Assembly: GCA_002405555.1 (NCBI GenBank)
Contig: DHMA01000206.1
Span: forward strand, 11,647 to 30,854
Length of the DNA: 19,208 nt
Origin: Opitutia bacterium UBA4654
GTDB lineage: Bacteria; Verrucomicrobiota; Verrucomicrobiia; Opitutales; Intestinicryptomonadaceae
Direction of reading: 5' to 3'
Below, one piece after another: positions 1 through 6,951 of the stretch (position 1 is the first letter of the stretch; every line of letters starts with the position of its first letter). The position numbers and the translations under genes were made by a program. Under the pieces are notes generated by a model. That model saw only the letters and a list, made by a program, of their open reading frames with translations, was not told where the DNA came from and made no database searches.

Positions 1-1110
1 TTTGAAAAGCTCGAAGACCGAAACCAAGTTCTGAACGGCGTAGTACGCGGTTTTGATTTTCACCACATTGTGCTTTTCGTCGGTTTCCAACAGCCCCTTG
101 ACGTTGAGCATTTTGATGAAGTCTGTCGCGGCGTAGTGCATGTCGGAAATTGTGAAGCACGAAGTCCAGATGCCCCTGCCGTGGTCGCCGAGCATGCGGC
201 GCAAGTCCCACTTTGCCTGCGAAAGCTCCGTCCACGGGTGCTTTGTGAGCGCGCCGCCGAGAAATCCCTTGGAGGGCGCGCCGTTTTCGCCCTGTCTGAG
301 CTGGACTTTCTTGGAGTATTTTTTCAGAATTTCCGCCATTTTCTCGACGTCTACGTACGAGTTTTCGGGGCGGAAGTCGTAGCCGTGGTACGAAAGCCAG
401 TCGAAGAGTTCTAGCTTGCCGGCGTCGGAGAGAGCCTTGACGTATTCCTCGAATTTTTCGGGAACGATTCTCGCAAGCGCAAGCCCCGAAATCTTGGCGT
501 TGGGGTCGTTCTTTCTGATAATTTCGGCGGTGCGGACGTTCATATCGACGGTGTCGGCGACGGTGCGCTTTCTGTCCAAGTCGGGCTCGTTCCACATTTC
601 CCACTCGACGCGCCCCGCGTAGCGTTTCGACATTGCCTCAACCCACGCGTCCCACGCGGCTTTCGCTTCGGGAGACGACGGCATGCCGCCTTTGAGAAAC
701 GGCGTGCCGCCGCCCTTGTAGATTGTGTTGCCGTAGGAGGTCTGAATCCACGGCGTGATTCCGAGGGCAATGCACTCGTCTACGATTTTGTCGAGCCAAG
801 CGAAGTCGTAGACGCCCTTTTCTTTTTCGGTTTTCGCCCAGCCGCCCTGAAGCCTGATGTGCTTCATGCCGAGCGGCGCAAGATACTGCTTGTATTTGTC
901 GAAATCGGCGTAGTCTCTGTCGAGCGTTTCGCCGCCGATTGTGAGGTTGTTCCGCGCCTCCGCCGTGCTCTTGGGTTTGAGCGTTCCCAAACGCGTATAC
1001 GAAACGTCGAGGTCGGTTTTAACCCTGTCCGCCGAAGTGTCGATTTTCGGCGAGGCAGTTCCCGTCAGCGCGAATGCGGCAAGAGCCGCCGTCAAAAACA
1101 ATTTTACCAT
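1..1110 (-). CDS. Secreted clan GH-A glycoside hydrolase (GH39-like), 3' end beyond left edge
   Basis: The open frame runs from ATG at 1110 through position 1 without a stop, giving 370 residues of an incomplete protein. Residues 1-20 (MVKLFLTAALAAFALTGTAS) look like a signal peptide, so export is expected. A TIM-barrel-like pattern follows. WAKTEKEKGVYDFAWLD and a downstream TPWIQTSYGN resemble GH39-type proteins of PVC bacteria. EMWNEPD carries the likely acid/base Glu175, and RQGENG carries a candidate nucleophile Glu275. The spacing of about 100 residues is typical of clan GH-A retaining enzymes. Substrate cannot be read from sequence; a beta-xyloside or related plant or mucin glycan is plausible. 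The neighbouring esterase and PL22-like propeller support a role in polysaccharide breakdown. The gene appears to have its own promoter at 1171-1198. No Shine-Dalgarno sequence is visible before the ATG. Family assignment within clan GH-A is less certain than hydrolase function. Confidence 0.85.
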   Translation of the reverse strand, partial: MVKLFLTAALAAFALTGTASPKIDTSADRVKTDLDVSYTRLGTLKPKSTAEARNNLTIGGETLDRDYADFDKYKQYLAPLGMKHIRLQGGWAKTEKEKGVYDFAWLDKIVDECIALGITPWIQTSYGNTIYKGGGTPFLKGGMPSSPEAKAAWDAWVEAMSKRYAGRVEWEMWNEPDLDRKRTVADTVDMNVRTAEIIRKNDPNAKISGLALARIVPEKFEEYVKALSDAGKLELFDWLSYHGYDFRPENSYVDVEKMAEILKKYSKKVQLRQGENGAPSKGFLGGALTKHPWTELSQAKWDLRRMLGDHGRGIWTSCFTISDMHYAATDFIKMLNVKGLLETDEKHNVVKIKTAYYAVQNLVSVFELFK

Positions 1111-1170
1111 AGAGAGTGTACGTTTGTGTTAAAAAGGAAGTCCGCGCAATGCGCGGGCACATGGAAATGT

Positions 1171-1198
1171 ATTATCAAAAATAGGGGGCGACTATCAA
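1171..1198 (-). promoter_or_regulatory. Sigma70-like promoter of the GH-A hydrolase gene
   Basis: Read on the minus strand, a -35 TTGATA (1198-1193) and a -10 GATAAT (1176-1171) are separated by 16 bases. Transcription would start near 1164, giving a leader of about 55 nt. That leader contains a small GC-rich hairpin (arms 1142-1147 and 1151-1156, loop AAT). The promoter separates this gene from the upstream esterase gene, whose stop is more than 300 bases away. Confidence 0.5.
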
Positions 1199-1235
1199 CA
1201 AAAAAACGCAAAATACAACGAATTTCGAAGAAATA

Positions 1236-1390
1236 GCGCCCGCAACGCGGCGCAAGTTGAGTCCGACGCGCCCGCCCGCGCGGCGCAAGTTGAGCCTGAC
1301 GCGCCAGCGGCGCAAGTTTGACTCTGTCGCCCGCAACGCGGCGCAAGTTGCATCTGACGCGCCCGCAACGCGGCGCAAGTTGCGCCTGTC
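1236..1390. repeat. GC-rich tandem repeat, five units of 28-33 bp
   Basis: Five imperfect units begin at 1236, 1268, 1301, 1329 and 1359, with degenerate pieces continuing to about 1420. The best-conserved core is CGCAACGCGGCGCAAGTTG, followed by a variable triplet and CTGAC or CTGTC. Units 1, 4 and 5 are nearly identical over the core; unit 2 differs in its left part and unit 3 is shortened by about four bases. Several units can fold, for example GGCGCAA/TTGCGCC in unit 5. The array fills most of the 312-base gap between the esterase stop codon and the promoter of the GH-A gene. Open frames across it give low-complexity Arg-rich peptides that look non-coding. No spacers are present, so it is not a CRISPR. 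Function unknown. Confidence 0.85.
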
Positions 1391-1422
1391 GCCCCTGACG
1401 CGCCCGATACCCGTCCGACGCG

Positions 1423-3051
1423 CTATTTTGCGGAAGCGGAGAACGGAAAGAGCGGCAGGCCGTCCGAATTGCGCAGGCACACGTCGTCCTGCGGGTACTG
1501 TTTCCAGAGGTAGCGGACGCCGTCGATTTTCCCGCCGCCGCGCGACGACACCAAAATTTTCCCTCCGTCGAGCGCGGCGTCGGCGTCAAGCCATTTTCCG
1601 CCGACCGACACTTCGAAGCCCCGCAACGCGCCGTCGGCTTTAAGCCCGCGCCCGAAAGAGTTTACGGACACTTCCGCCGAAACCCCGCCGAACTTCGCGT
1701 TTTCGAAAATCGGCGAAAGCGGCGACGCCCCGCGCTTCCCGTAGACGCAGCCGAGGGCGACGCGCTCCATGCGCAGCCCGACGTCGGTTTTGTTGCGCGG
1801 GTGAATGTCGTTTTTCTCGCCGATGTCGAGGGTGCAGACTGTGTACATGTTTTCGGTGCGCTCCGAGACCGCAAGCTGCGCGGCGCGCGCCCTCACCCAG
1901 TTTGCGCCTCTTCCGTACGACGAAAGCTGCGCCTGAATGAACGGCAGCTGGGGGTCGGCAAAGCATTCGCGCCAGACGCGGACGACGGTTTCGAGCTGGC
2001 TTTCAAAGGCGTCGAGCGACGCCCCGTAGACGTCGGACTCGCCCTGATACCACAAAATGCCGCGCACGGCGTAGCCCGCAAGGGGCGCGACTTTCGCGTT
2101 GAAATTGTAGAAAGGCGTCGCGGAGGCGGAGAACGGCGAATCTTTCGACGGCGGAACGTACGGGCGGTATCCGCTCCAGCTTTCGGGCTTTTTGCCGCCG
2201 CGCTTCCATTCGGCGAGTTCCGCCTTGCGCTTTTCGACTTTCGCGTTGTATTCGGCGAGGGCCTTTTCGTAGCCGCCGTTGTCCCACTTGCGCATGCGGA
2301 TTGCGTGCGACTTTTTGCGCATCTCCAAAAATCCGTTCCCCGCGCACGCCGATTCGGGAATCCACGCAGCCATCGGAGAGCCGCCGAGGGGCGTGAAGAC
2401 AAGCCCCACGGGAACGTCCAAGTCGGCGGCGAGTTTTTCGGCGAAATAGAAGCCTATCGCGCTCCAAAGCGGCACGTTTTTCGGTGTCGCCGCCCGCCAG
2501 ACCGAGCCTTCGGGCGAATCCTTTTGCGGAGCGCGGGCGAGGTCGAGCGAGCACAGCGAAGTGCGCTCGAAAGTTCCGAATTTGTGTCCGAGAAATGTGT
2601 CGGGAAGCTCGCGCTTGATTTTCTTGAAACAGCGCACGGCAGGATAGTTTGCGCGTTCGGTCGCCGCCTTGCCGTCGGTCGTTGGCAGAAGCGGCCACGC
2701 CATGTTGCTCTGCCCCGCAAGCACCCAGACTTCGCCGACGAGCACGTCGGAAACGCTCTTCGCCGCCCTGCCGTTTTCGGAAATTTCGATTTTCCGCGGA
2801 GTTTTCGACGCGGGAAGCGGCGGAAGCTGCACGCTCCATTCGCCCGATTTGTCCGCCCGCGCCGTCGCCGACTTGCCCGCAAACGACACCGAAATTTCAG
2901 AATCGGGCGACGCCCAGCCCCAGATTTTCAGCGGTTTGCCGCACTGCAAAACCGCGCCGTCGGAAAACACGCGCGGCAGTTTTACTTCGGCGGAGGAAAC
3001 GGTCGCCGCAAAAAGCGCGGCGCAAAAAAAGATTGTCTTGCCAAATTTCAT
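1423..3051 (-). CDS. Secreted sialate O-acetylesterase-type SGNH hydrolase
   Basis: The 542-residue protein starts MKFGKTIFFCAALFAATVSSAEV, a clear signal peptide. A short beta-sandwich region follows (residues about 22-105, with VFSDGAVLQ and GWASPDSEI), as in bacterial sialate O-acetylesterases. The catalytic SGNH block LAGQSNMAW holds Ser115. GILWYQGESD (331-340) is the conserved block III. DIHP (415-418) supplies the likely Asp415 and His417 of the catalytic set. Family members remove O-acetyl groups from sialic acids or from acetylated plant polysaccharides; which one cannot be decided here. Export and the adjacent GH-A and PL22-like genes suggest glycan de-esterification. The ATG at 3051 is chosen because it begins the signal peptide; upstream in-frame codons give no plausible protein. 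No Shine-Dalgarno sequence is seen. Confidence 0.92.
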   Translation of the reverse strand: MKFGKTIFFCAALFAATVSSAEVKLPRVFSDGAVLQCGKPLKIWGWASPDSEISVSFAGKSATARADKSGEWSVQLPPLPASKTPRKIEISENGRAAKSVSDVLVGEVWVLAGQSNMAWPLLPTTDGKAATERANYPAVRCFKKIKRELPDTFLGHKFGTFERTSLCSLDLARAPQKDSPEGSVWRAATPKNVPLWSAIGFYFAEKLAADLDVPVGLVFTPLGGSPMAAWIPESACAGNGFLEMRKKSHAIRMRKWDNGGYEKALAEYNAKVEKRKAELAEWKRGGKKPESWSGYRPYVPPSKDSPFSASATPFYNFNAKVAPLAGYAVRGILWYQGESDVYGASLDAFESQLETVVRVWRECFADPQLPFIQAQLSSYGRGANWVRARAAQLAVSERTENMYTVCTLDIGEKNDIHPRNKTDVGLRMERVALGCVYGKRGASPLSPIFENAKFGGVSAEVSVNSFGRGLKADGALRGFEVSVGGKWLDADAALDGGKILVSSRGGGKIDGVRYLWKQYPQDDVCLRNSDGLPLFPFSASAK

Positions 3052-3115
3052 ACAAAAAAAACCGATATGCAAAAACGCTTCGGATTGCGAGAAAAATCCG
3101 CCGTTCAATTTTTCT

Positions 3116-3142
3116 TTACACCCGCGCTCAATCGATATATTC
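3116..3142 (+). promoter_or_regulatory. Weak candidate promoter before the PL22-like gene
   Basis: TTTACA (3116-3121) and TATATT (3137-3142) are 15 bases apart, shorter than ideal. A start about seven bases downstream would fall almost on the ATG at 3151, implying a leaderless or very short-leader mRNA. The divergent gap is only 99 bases, so promoters for both flanking genes must lie within it. I could not identify the minus-strand promoter. Confidence 0.25.
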
Positions 3143-3150
3143 AATATCTT

Positions 3151-4452
3151 ATGAAAACAACACATTCCGCATTTACTCTCGCATCGGCATTCGCCGCGCT
3201 CTTTGCGGCTTCGTGCGCAAACGTCCCCGAACAGAAGTTCGACGCTCCGTCCGCGGAGGGCAAGTCGGCGTTCCTCGTCCCGCACAAACAGCTGACAAAC
3301 GCCCCCAAGGCGCACTGGTTTGCGTATTACGACAAGCTTGAAACGGACCCGACGGGCAGATTCGTGCTCGCAATGGGAACGGATTTCGAAGACCGCACGC
3401 CCACCGACGCCGACCGCATCGAAATCGGAATGGTAGACACAAAAACGGGCGAATGGATTTCGCTCGGCAAGTCCGACGCGTGGGGCTGGCAACAGGGCTG
3501 CCAACTGCAATTCATTCCCCAAAGCTCAAACAAAATCATCTGGAACGACCGCGACGGCGGCAAATTCGTGTCGCGCATAATGGACGTCGAAACGCGGCAA
3601 ATGCGCACCATTCCAAGCCCGATTTACGCGCTCTCGCCCGACGGCAAATGGGCGATTACCGTAGACTACTCGCGCGTGAACGACATGCGCGCAGGCTACG
3701 GCTACAAGGGCATACCCGACAAATTCGCCGCCGAAAAAGCCCCGAAAGACGCGGGCATTTGGAAAGTCGATTTGGAGACGAGGGAATCGCGCCTGATTGT
3801 TTCGCTTGCCGACGCCGCGGCAATCGCCAACCCCTACGACCCCGACTTCGCGCAGGCAAAGCACTGGTTCAACCACCTGCTCGTTTCGCCCGACGGCAAA
3901 CGCTTCATTTTCCTCCACCGCTGGAAGTACGCCGACGACTCGAAAAACGAAAAATACAGGAAAGTCGGCGGCTTCGGCACGCGCATGTTCACGGCCGACG
4001 CCGACGGCGGCAATCTGCGCATAATAGACCCCTACAACTACACGTCGCACTTCATCTGGACGCCCGACTCGAAAGCGGTTCTTGCGTGGACTAAAATTCC
4101 GCCCCACGGCGGCGGATTCTTCGTTATAGAAGACACCCCGCAAGCCCGCGCCACGCAAATCGGCAAAGACGTCATGACCAGAAACGGACACTGCACCTAC
4201 ATCTCGCCCAAGTGGGTTCTCAACGACACCTACCCCGACAAAGACGCAGTCCAAACCGTCTACCTTTTCAACACGCAGACGGGCGAACGCACCGACATCG
4301 CAAAGCTCCACATGCCCAAAAGGCGCGGGGGCGAATTCCGCTGCGACACCCACCCGCGCTCGACGCCCGACGGCAAAAAAGTCATTGTAGACTCCGCCCA
4401 CAGCGGGCAGCGGCAGCTCTACATGCTCGACATTTCCGACATCGCGAAATAG
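3151..4452 (+). CDS. PL22 oligogalacturonate-lyase-like beta-propeller lipoprotein
   Basis: The 433-residue protein starts MKTTHSAFTLASAFAALFAASC, a signal peptide ending in a possible lipobox with Cys22, so it may be membrane-anchored. The body is a TolB/WD40-like propeller with repeated SPDGK turns (162-166, 246-250) and related TPD turns (304-306, 405-407). Motifs such as WGWQQGCQLQF (111-121), RNGHCTY with His347, NDTYPDKD (358-365) and FRCDTHPR with His401 match a family found in planctomycetes and verrucomicrobia. That family is often annotated as oligogalacturonate lyase (PL22), which uses metal-bound histidines to cleave unsaturated pectin fragments. Whether this paralogue keeps lyase activity is uncertain. 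The frame extends far upstream, but only as antisense of the esterase; the signal peptide fixes the start at 3151. Confidence 0.8.
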   Translation: MKTTHSAFTLASAFAALFAASCANVPEQKFDAPSAEGKSAFLVPHKQLTNAPKAHWFAYYDKLETDPTGRFVLAMGTDFEDRTPTDADRIEIGMVDTKTGEWISLGKSDAWGWQQGCQLQFIPQSSNKIIWNDRDGGKFVSRIMDVETRQMRTIPSPIYALSPDGKWAITVDYSRVNDMRAGYGYKGIPDKFAAEKAPKDAGIWKVDLETRESRLIVSLADAAAIANPYDPDFAQAKHWFNHLLVSPDGKRFIFLHRWKYADDSKNEKYRKVGGFGTRMFTADADGGNLRIIDPYNYTSHFIWTPDSKAVLAWTKIPPHGGGFFVIEDTPQARATQIGKDVMTRNGHCTYISPKWVLNDTYPDKDAVQTVYLFNTQTGERTDIAKLHMPKRRGGEFRCDTHPRSTPDGKKVIVDSAHSGQRQLYMLDISDIAK

Positions 4453-4490
4453 GCGCGGAGGAACGCGCAAAAATTTTTCAAAAAAATCTC

Positions 4491-4519
4491 TTGACAAATT
4501 CAACGCGCGTTCCGATAAT
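4491..4519 (+). promoter_or_regulatory. Near-consensus sigma70 promoter for an intergenic transcript
   Basis: A perfect -35 TTGACA (4491-4496), a 17-base spacer and a -10 GATAAT (4514-4519, five of six consensus bases) lie 39 bases past the PL22-like stop. This is the best promoter match I found in the window. No protein gene follows on this strand before the terminator at 4590-4628, which points to a non-coding transcript starting near 4526. Confidence 0.8.
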
Positions 4520-4525
4520 CGCTTA

Positions 4526-4628
4526 CGAAAATAAAAATTACATTTCTCCTACGGGAGATGGGGTAAATAAATAAAGTAGAAAACAAACTGGTCGGTAGCG
4601 TGGGGGTACGCTACCGACCTTCTTTTTT
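4526..4628 (+). ncRNA. Candidate small RNA of about 103 nt, family unknown
   Basis: The boundaries come from the strong promoter at 4491-4519 and the intrinsic terminator at 4590-4628. Inside, a hairpin with arms TCTCC (4545-4549) and GGAGA (4554-4558) encloses UACG, closed by C-G, which is a stable UNCG-type tetraloop. An unpaired A-rich stretch (about 4562-4588) follows, then the terminator stem. The only ATG gives a two-codon frame, so coding is unlikely. The neighbouring permease gene lies on the other strand and cannot be served by this transcript. The layout of hairpin, A-rich linker and terminator is typical of trans-acting regulatory RNAs, but I do not recognise a known family such as 6S, SRP or tmRNA. 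Confidence 0.6.
4590..4628 (+). terminator. Rho-independent terminator with perfect 12-bp stem
   Basis: Arms at 4590-4601 (GGTCGGTAGCGT) and 4608-4619 (ACGCTACCGACC) pair perfectly around a six-base loop and are followed by TTCTTTTTT. It ends the candidate sRNA. On the minus strand the trailing sequence is less T-rich, so it is only a poor terminator for the permease gene ending at 4729. Confidence 0.9.
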
Positions 4629-4728
4629 GTCGAATCCGCACACCGCCGCGCAAAACGCAAAGGGGGCGCATTAAAAGCCTTAGCGCAAAGCGGCAGGCAG
4701 GCGTCGGAAGACTCCGCGCAGGGCGGGC

Positions 4729-5490
4729 TTAGCAAAAGAACATCGCGGCGGTCGAAATAATCGTGGTCGCCACAATGAACGCCCTGTACCACTTTTCGGG
4801 AAGCTTTTTCACAAACCAAATTCCGAAAACCGCGCCGAGCAGAATGAACGGAATGCCCACGGCTCCCACGGCGAGGCTCTTTGCGCCGATGTTGTCCCAC
4901 GCAAAAATCTGGAAGGGCAGCTTCATGTAGTTTACAAGCAGGAAAAACCACGCGTTCGTGCCCACAAAAACAAGCTTCGGAAGCCTCGCGCTAAGCAGGT
5001 ACACCGACATCACGGGCCCCGCCGCGTTGCCAATCATCGTGGTGAACCCGCCCGCTACGCCGAAAGACTGCGCGTACCACCACTTGCGGGCGATTGAGCC
5101 GTCGCCCGCGCCGCCGCGCTCCGTCCAGAACATCACAACAAGCCCCAAAAATATGCAAAAGGCAATCAGGATTCTGAACTCGTCGGCGGGCACGAAAGAG
5201 TCAACGAATATCGCAAGAAAAAAACCCGCCACCGCAGGCGGCAGAAGTTTGAGCACAATCCGCCACGATGTCTGGCGGCGGTAGTAGCATACGGCGATGA
5301 GGTCGGCAAAGCAGAGCATGGGCAGAATCACGCCCGTGGAGGGCTTCGCGCCGAAAGCTATCGCCATGAGCGGAATGGAAATCGTGTTTATGCCCTGCAT
5401 GCCCGTCTTCGACATTCCGATGAGCACGGCGCACAGAAAAAGCGTCCACATCTGGGCGGGCGACGAAAACAACTGTGAAAAGTCGAACAT
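4729..5490 (-). CDS. TauE/SafE-family membrane permease
   Basis: The 253-residue protein is strongly hydrophobic with about eight predicted membrane segments. Near the start it carries LIGMSKTGMQGINTISIPLMA, matching the TauE/SafE (DUF81) signature, with the inverted-repeat-like second half FGVAGGFTTMIGNAAGPVMSVY. Members export or import sulfite, sulfoacetate and related organic anions, but most are uncharacterised and the substrate cannot be assigned here. I chose ATG at 5490 (MFDFSQLFSSPAQMW) over an upstream TTG at 5541, because the extra 17 residues are polar, contain prolines and do not resemble the family. No strong Shine-Dalgarno sequence is present at either site. The gene stands alone, diverging from the carbonic anhydrase gene across a 156-base gap in which I could not define promoters. 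Confidence 0.9.
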   Translation of the reverse strand: MFDFSQLFSSPAQMWTLFLCAVLIGMSKTGMQGINTISIPLMAIAFGAKPSTGVILPMLCFADLIAVCYYRRQTSWRIVLKLLPPAVAGFFLAIFVDSFVPADEFRILIAFCIFLGLVVMFWTERGGAGDGSIARKWWYAQSFGVAGGFTTMIGNAAGPVMSVYLLSARLPKLVFVGTNAWFFLLVNYMKLPFQIFAWDNIGAKSLAVGAVGIPFILLGAVFGIWFVKKLPEKWYRAFIVATTIISTAAMFFC

Positions 5491-5646
5491 AATCGGGCAA
5501 TAATCGCCCCCGACGGGCGGATTGCGAGTTTTTTTAAACAAAAAAACGCCGAAAATGTCTATTCACCGCAAACGCAAAAATGCGGCGGAATAACGTTGAA
5601 ATAAAAAAAGCTTCGCGCAAACTTCACTTAAAACCGATTAATAAAC

Positions 5647-6183
5647 ATGACACTCGAAGAAAGACTCGAAAAATATCTCGGACAAAATCCGCAAATCGAC
5701 CCCACCGCCTACGTCAGCAAACACGCCGTCCTCATCGGCGACGTGAAAATCGGTGCACACGCAAGCGTCTGGCCGGGCTGCGTGCTCCGCGCCGACATCA
5801 ACTCGATTGAGCTTGGCGAAGGCTCGAACATTCAGGACGGCACAATGGTGCACCTCGCCGACGACGCCGGCGTGAAAATCGGCAGAGACACCACAATCGG
5901 GCACGGCGCGGTTATCCACGCGTGCGAAATCGGCAACGAGTGCCTCATCGGAATGGGCGCGGTAGTGCTCGACAAGGCGGTTATCGGCGACAACTCCATT
6001 GTCGGCGCGGGCGCGGTAGTTACGAAAAACACGGTTGTTCCCGCAGGCTCGCTCGTGCTGGGCACTCCCGCAAAAATCGTGAAACAGCTCGACGACAAGA
6101 CGAAAGAGGGTCTCGGCTACTGGTCCAAAAAGTACCGCACACTCGCCGCGGCGAACAAGGCAAAGGAAGAGGCGTCCAAATAA
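5647..6183 (+). CDS. Gamma-class carbonic anhydrase-like hexapeptide-repeat protein
   Basis: The 178-residue protein is a left-handed beta-helix built from hexapeptide repeats (for example VLIGDVKIGAHASVW). It has the gamma carbonic anhydrase signature: Arg48 and Asp50 in VLRADINSI, Gln63 in NIQDGT, and three candidate zinc ligands at His69 (TMVH), His86 and His91 (GHGAVIH). A C-terminal helix (about 150-178) follows, as in the YrdA/PaaY/CaiE-like group. Some family members hydrate CO2, while many show no detected activity, so enzyme function is probable rather than certain. It is probably cytoplasmic, with no signal peptide. The stop codon overlaps the first base of the trmB start, so the two are almost certainly co-transcribed. 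The leader is A/T-rich with no clear Shine-Dalgarno sequence. Confidence 0.92.
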   Translation: MTLEERLEKYLGQNPQIDPTAYVSKHAVLIGDVKIGAHASVWPGCVLRADINSIELGEGSNIQDGTMVHLADDAGVKIGRDTTIGHGAVIHACEIGNECLIGMGAVVLDKAVIGDNSIVGAGAVVTKNTVVPAGSLVLGTPAKIVKQLDDKTKEGLGYWSKKYRTLAAANKAKEEASK

Positions 6184-6767
6184 TGAGCCTCGAAGACGCA
6201 CTCCGACGGCGCGCCGAACGCGTGGCGCGTCTGCGCGAATCCTGCGCCGACATCTTCGCGCTGTCGCAAAACATCTCGCTCGAAATCGGCTGCGGCAAGG
6301 GGCACTGGCTGAGCGCGTACGCCGCCGCCAACCCCGACGAGCTGTGCGTCGGGATAGACCTCATCAGCGAGCGCGTGCGCGACTCGCAACGCCGCGCGAA
6401 AAACAAAAACGCCTCGAACGCGCATTTCGTCAAGGCGGAGGCTCTCGAATTTTTGGAGGCAATGCCGCGCGACACGCGCCTCGGCAAAATCTTCATATTC
6501 TTCCCCGACCCGTGGCCGAAGGAACGCCACCACAAACGACGCCTCATGCAGCACGAATTTCTCGACTACATCAGGCAGTTCGCAAACGCGGGCACAAAGC
6601 TCTACTTCCGCACCGACTACCGCGAATACTTCGACTGGACGACGGAAATCATCAACGAAAACTCCAACTGGAAAATTACCGAAGAGACCGAGCTTCCCCT
6701 CGAAGAGGTCTCCCAGTTCCAGCGCATTCTGCCCGAATTTTCAACGCTCGTAGCCGAAGCCGTCTAA
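6183..6767 (+). CDS. trmB: tRNA (guanine46-N7)-methyltransferase
   Basis: This 194-residue Rossmann-fold methyltransferase transfers a methyl group from S-adenosylmethionine to N7 of G46 in the tRNA variable loop. The SAM-binding motif LEIGCGKGHW lies at 33-42 and the acidic GIDLISERV at 57-65. The family hallmark FPDPWPKERHHKRRLM (107-122) is intact, as is FRTDYREYF (142-150), which contributes to the tRNA and active site. It lacks the long N-terminal extension of the E. coli enzyme, which is usual for short bacterial TrmB. The ATG overlaps the preceding TAA (TAATG), giving translational coupling with the carbonic-anhydrase-like gene, though no functional link between the two is known. A terminator follows 28 bases after the stop. 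Confidence 0.96.
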   Translation: MSLEDALRRRAERVARLRESCADIFALSQNISLEIGCGKGHWLSAYAAANPDELCVGIDLISERVRDSQRRAKNKNASNAHFVKAEALEFLEAMPRDTRLGKIFIFFPDPWPKERHHKRRLMQHEFLDYIRQFANAGTKLYFRTDYREYFDWTTEIINENSNWKITEETELPLEEVSQFQRILPEFSTLVAEAV

Positions 6768-6795
6768 GCGGCGCGGAACGTCGGCAAAGGCAAGA

Positions 6796-6823
6796 CGCTC
6801 CCGCAATCGGGCGCGTTTTTTTT
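6796..6823 (+). terminator. Rho-independent terminator after trmB
   Basis: Arms CGCTCCCG (6796-6803) and CGGGCGCG (6808-6815) pair with one internal mismatch around a CAAT loop and are followed directly by eight T residues. It lies 28 bases past trmB and should end the two-gene transcript. Confidence 0.8.
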
Positions 6824-6836
6824 GCGCCTCCGCTCC

Positions 6837-6856
6837 CCCGCGCAAAAACGCGCGGG
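6837..6856 (-). other. GC-rich hairpin between convergent trmB and zupT-like genes
   Basis: Arms CCCGCGC (6837-6843) and GCGCGGG (6850-6856) enclose a six-base A-rich loop. No adjacent T tract is present on the minus strand, so it is not a textbook terminator. It sits immediately beyond the stop codon of the short remnant frame at 6858-6926, a position where other genes in this window carry terminators. Confidence 0.45.
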
Positions 6857-6857
6857 C

Positions 6858-6926
6858 TTAGAGGACGAGCACGAGCGTGCCGCACAAAATCGACGCGCCG
6901 CCGACAATATCGCATAAGTCTGCCAC
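6858..6926 (-). pseudogene. Possible C-terminal remnant of a membrane transporter gene
   Basis: A 22-codon minus-strand frame ending in TAA at 6858-6860 encodes VADLCDIVGGASILCGTLVLVL. This resembles the last transmembrane helix of EamA/DMT-type exporters, which commonly end in a GGALILAG-like helix. An in-frame TGA lies three codons upstream and no start or further domain is visible, so most of any original gene would be gone. A GC-rich hairpin directly follows the stop codon, as expected behind a once-real gene. The match is short and could be chance. Confidence 0.25.
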
Positions 6927-6951
6927 ATATTTTCAGTTGTATTTTAGTGTT

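Noticed and set aside
1236..1420. Possible CRISPR array
   Set aside because: The repeats abut one another with no unique spacers, unit length varies from 28 to 33, and no cas genes are near.
1104..1589. Minus-strand frame encoding repeated QLAPRCGR-like peptides
   Set aside because: It is produced by the tandem DNA repeat, runs into the end of the esterase gene in another frame, and unit lengths are not all multiples of three.
1801..3150. Long plus-strand open frame upstream of and in frame with the PL22-like gene, which would give an 883-residue protein
   Set aside because: The first 450 residues are Arg-rich antisense of the esterase gene with no domain. The signal peptide at 3151 marks the real start.
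4453..4490. Terminator directly after the PL22-like gene
   Set aside because: There is an A/T-rich run but no convincing stem, so no terminator is called there.
4632..4728. Search for a gene or terminator behind the permease stop
   Set aside because: Only short frames and no convincing hairpin with a T tract were seen.
5491..5541. TTG start for the TauE/SafE permease, adding 17 residues
   Set aside because: The extension is polar and unlike the family; the ATG at 5490 gives a normal N-terminus.
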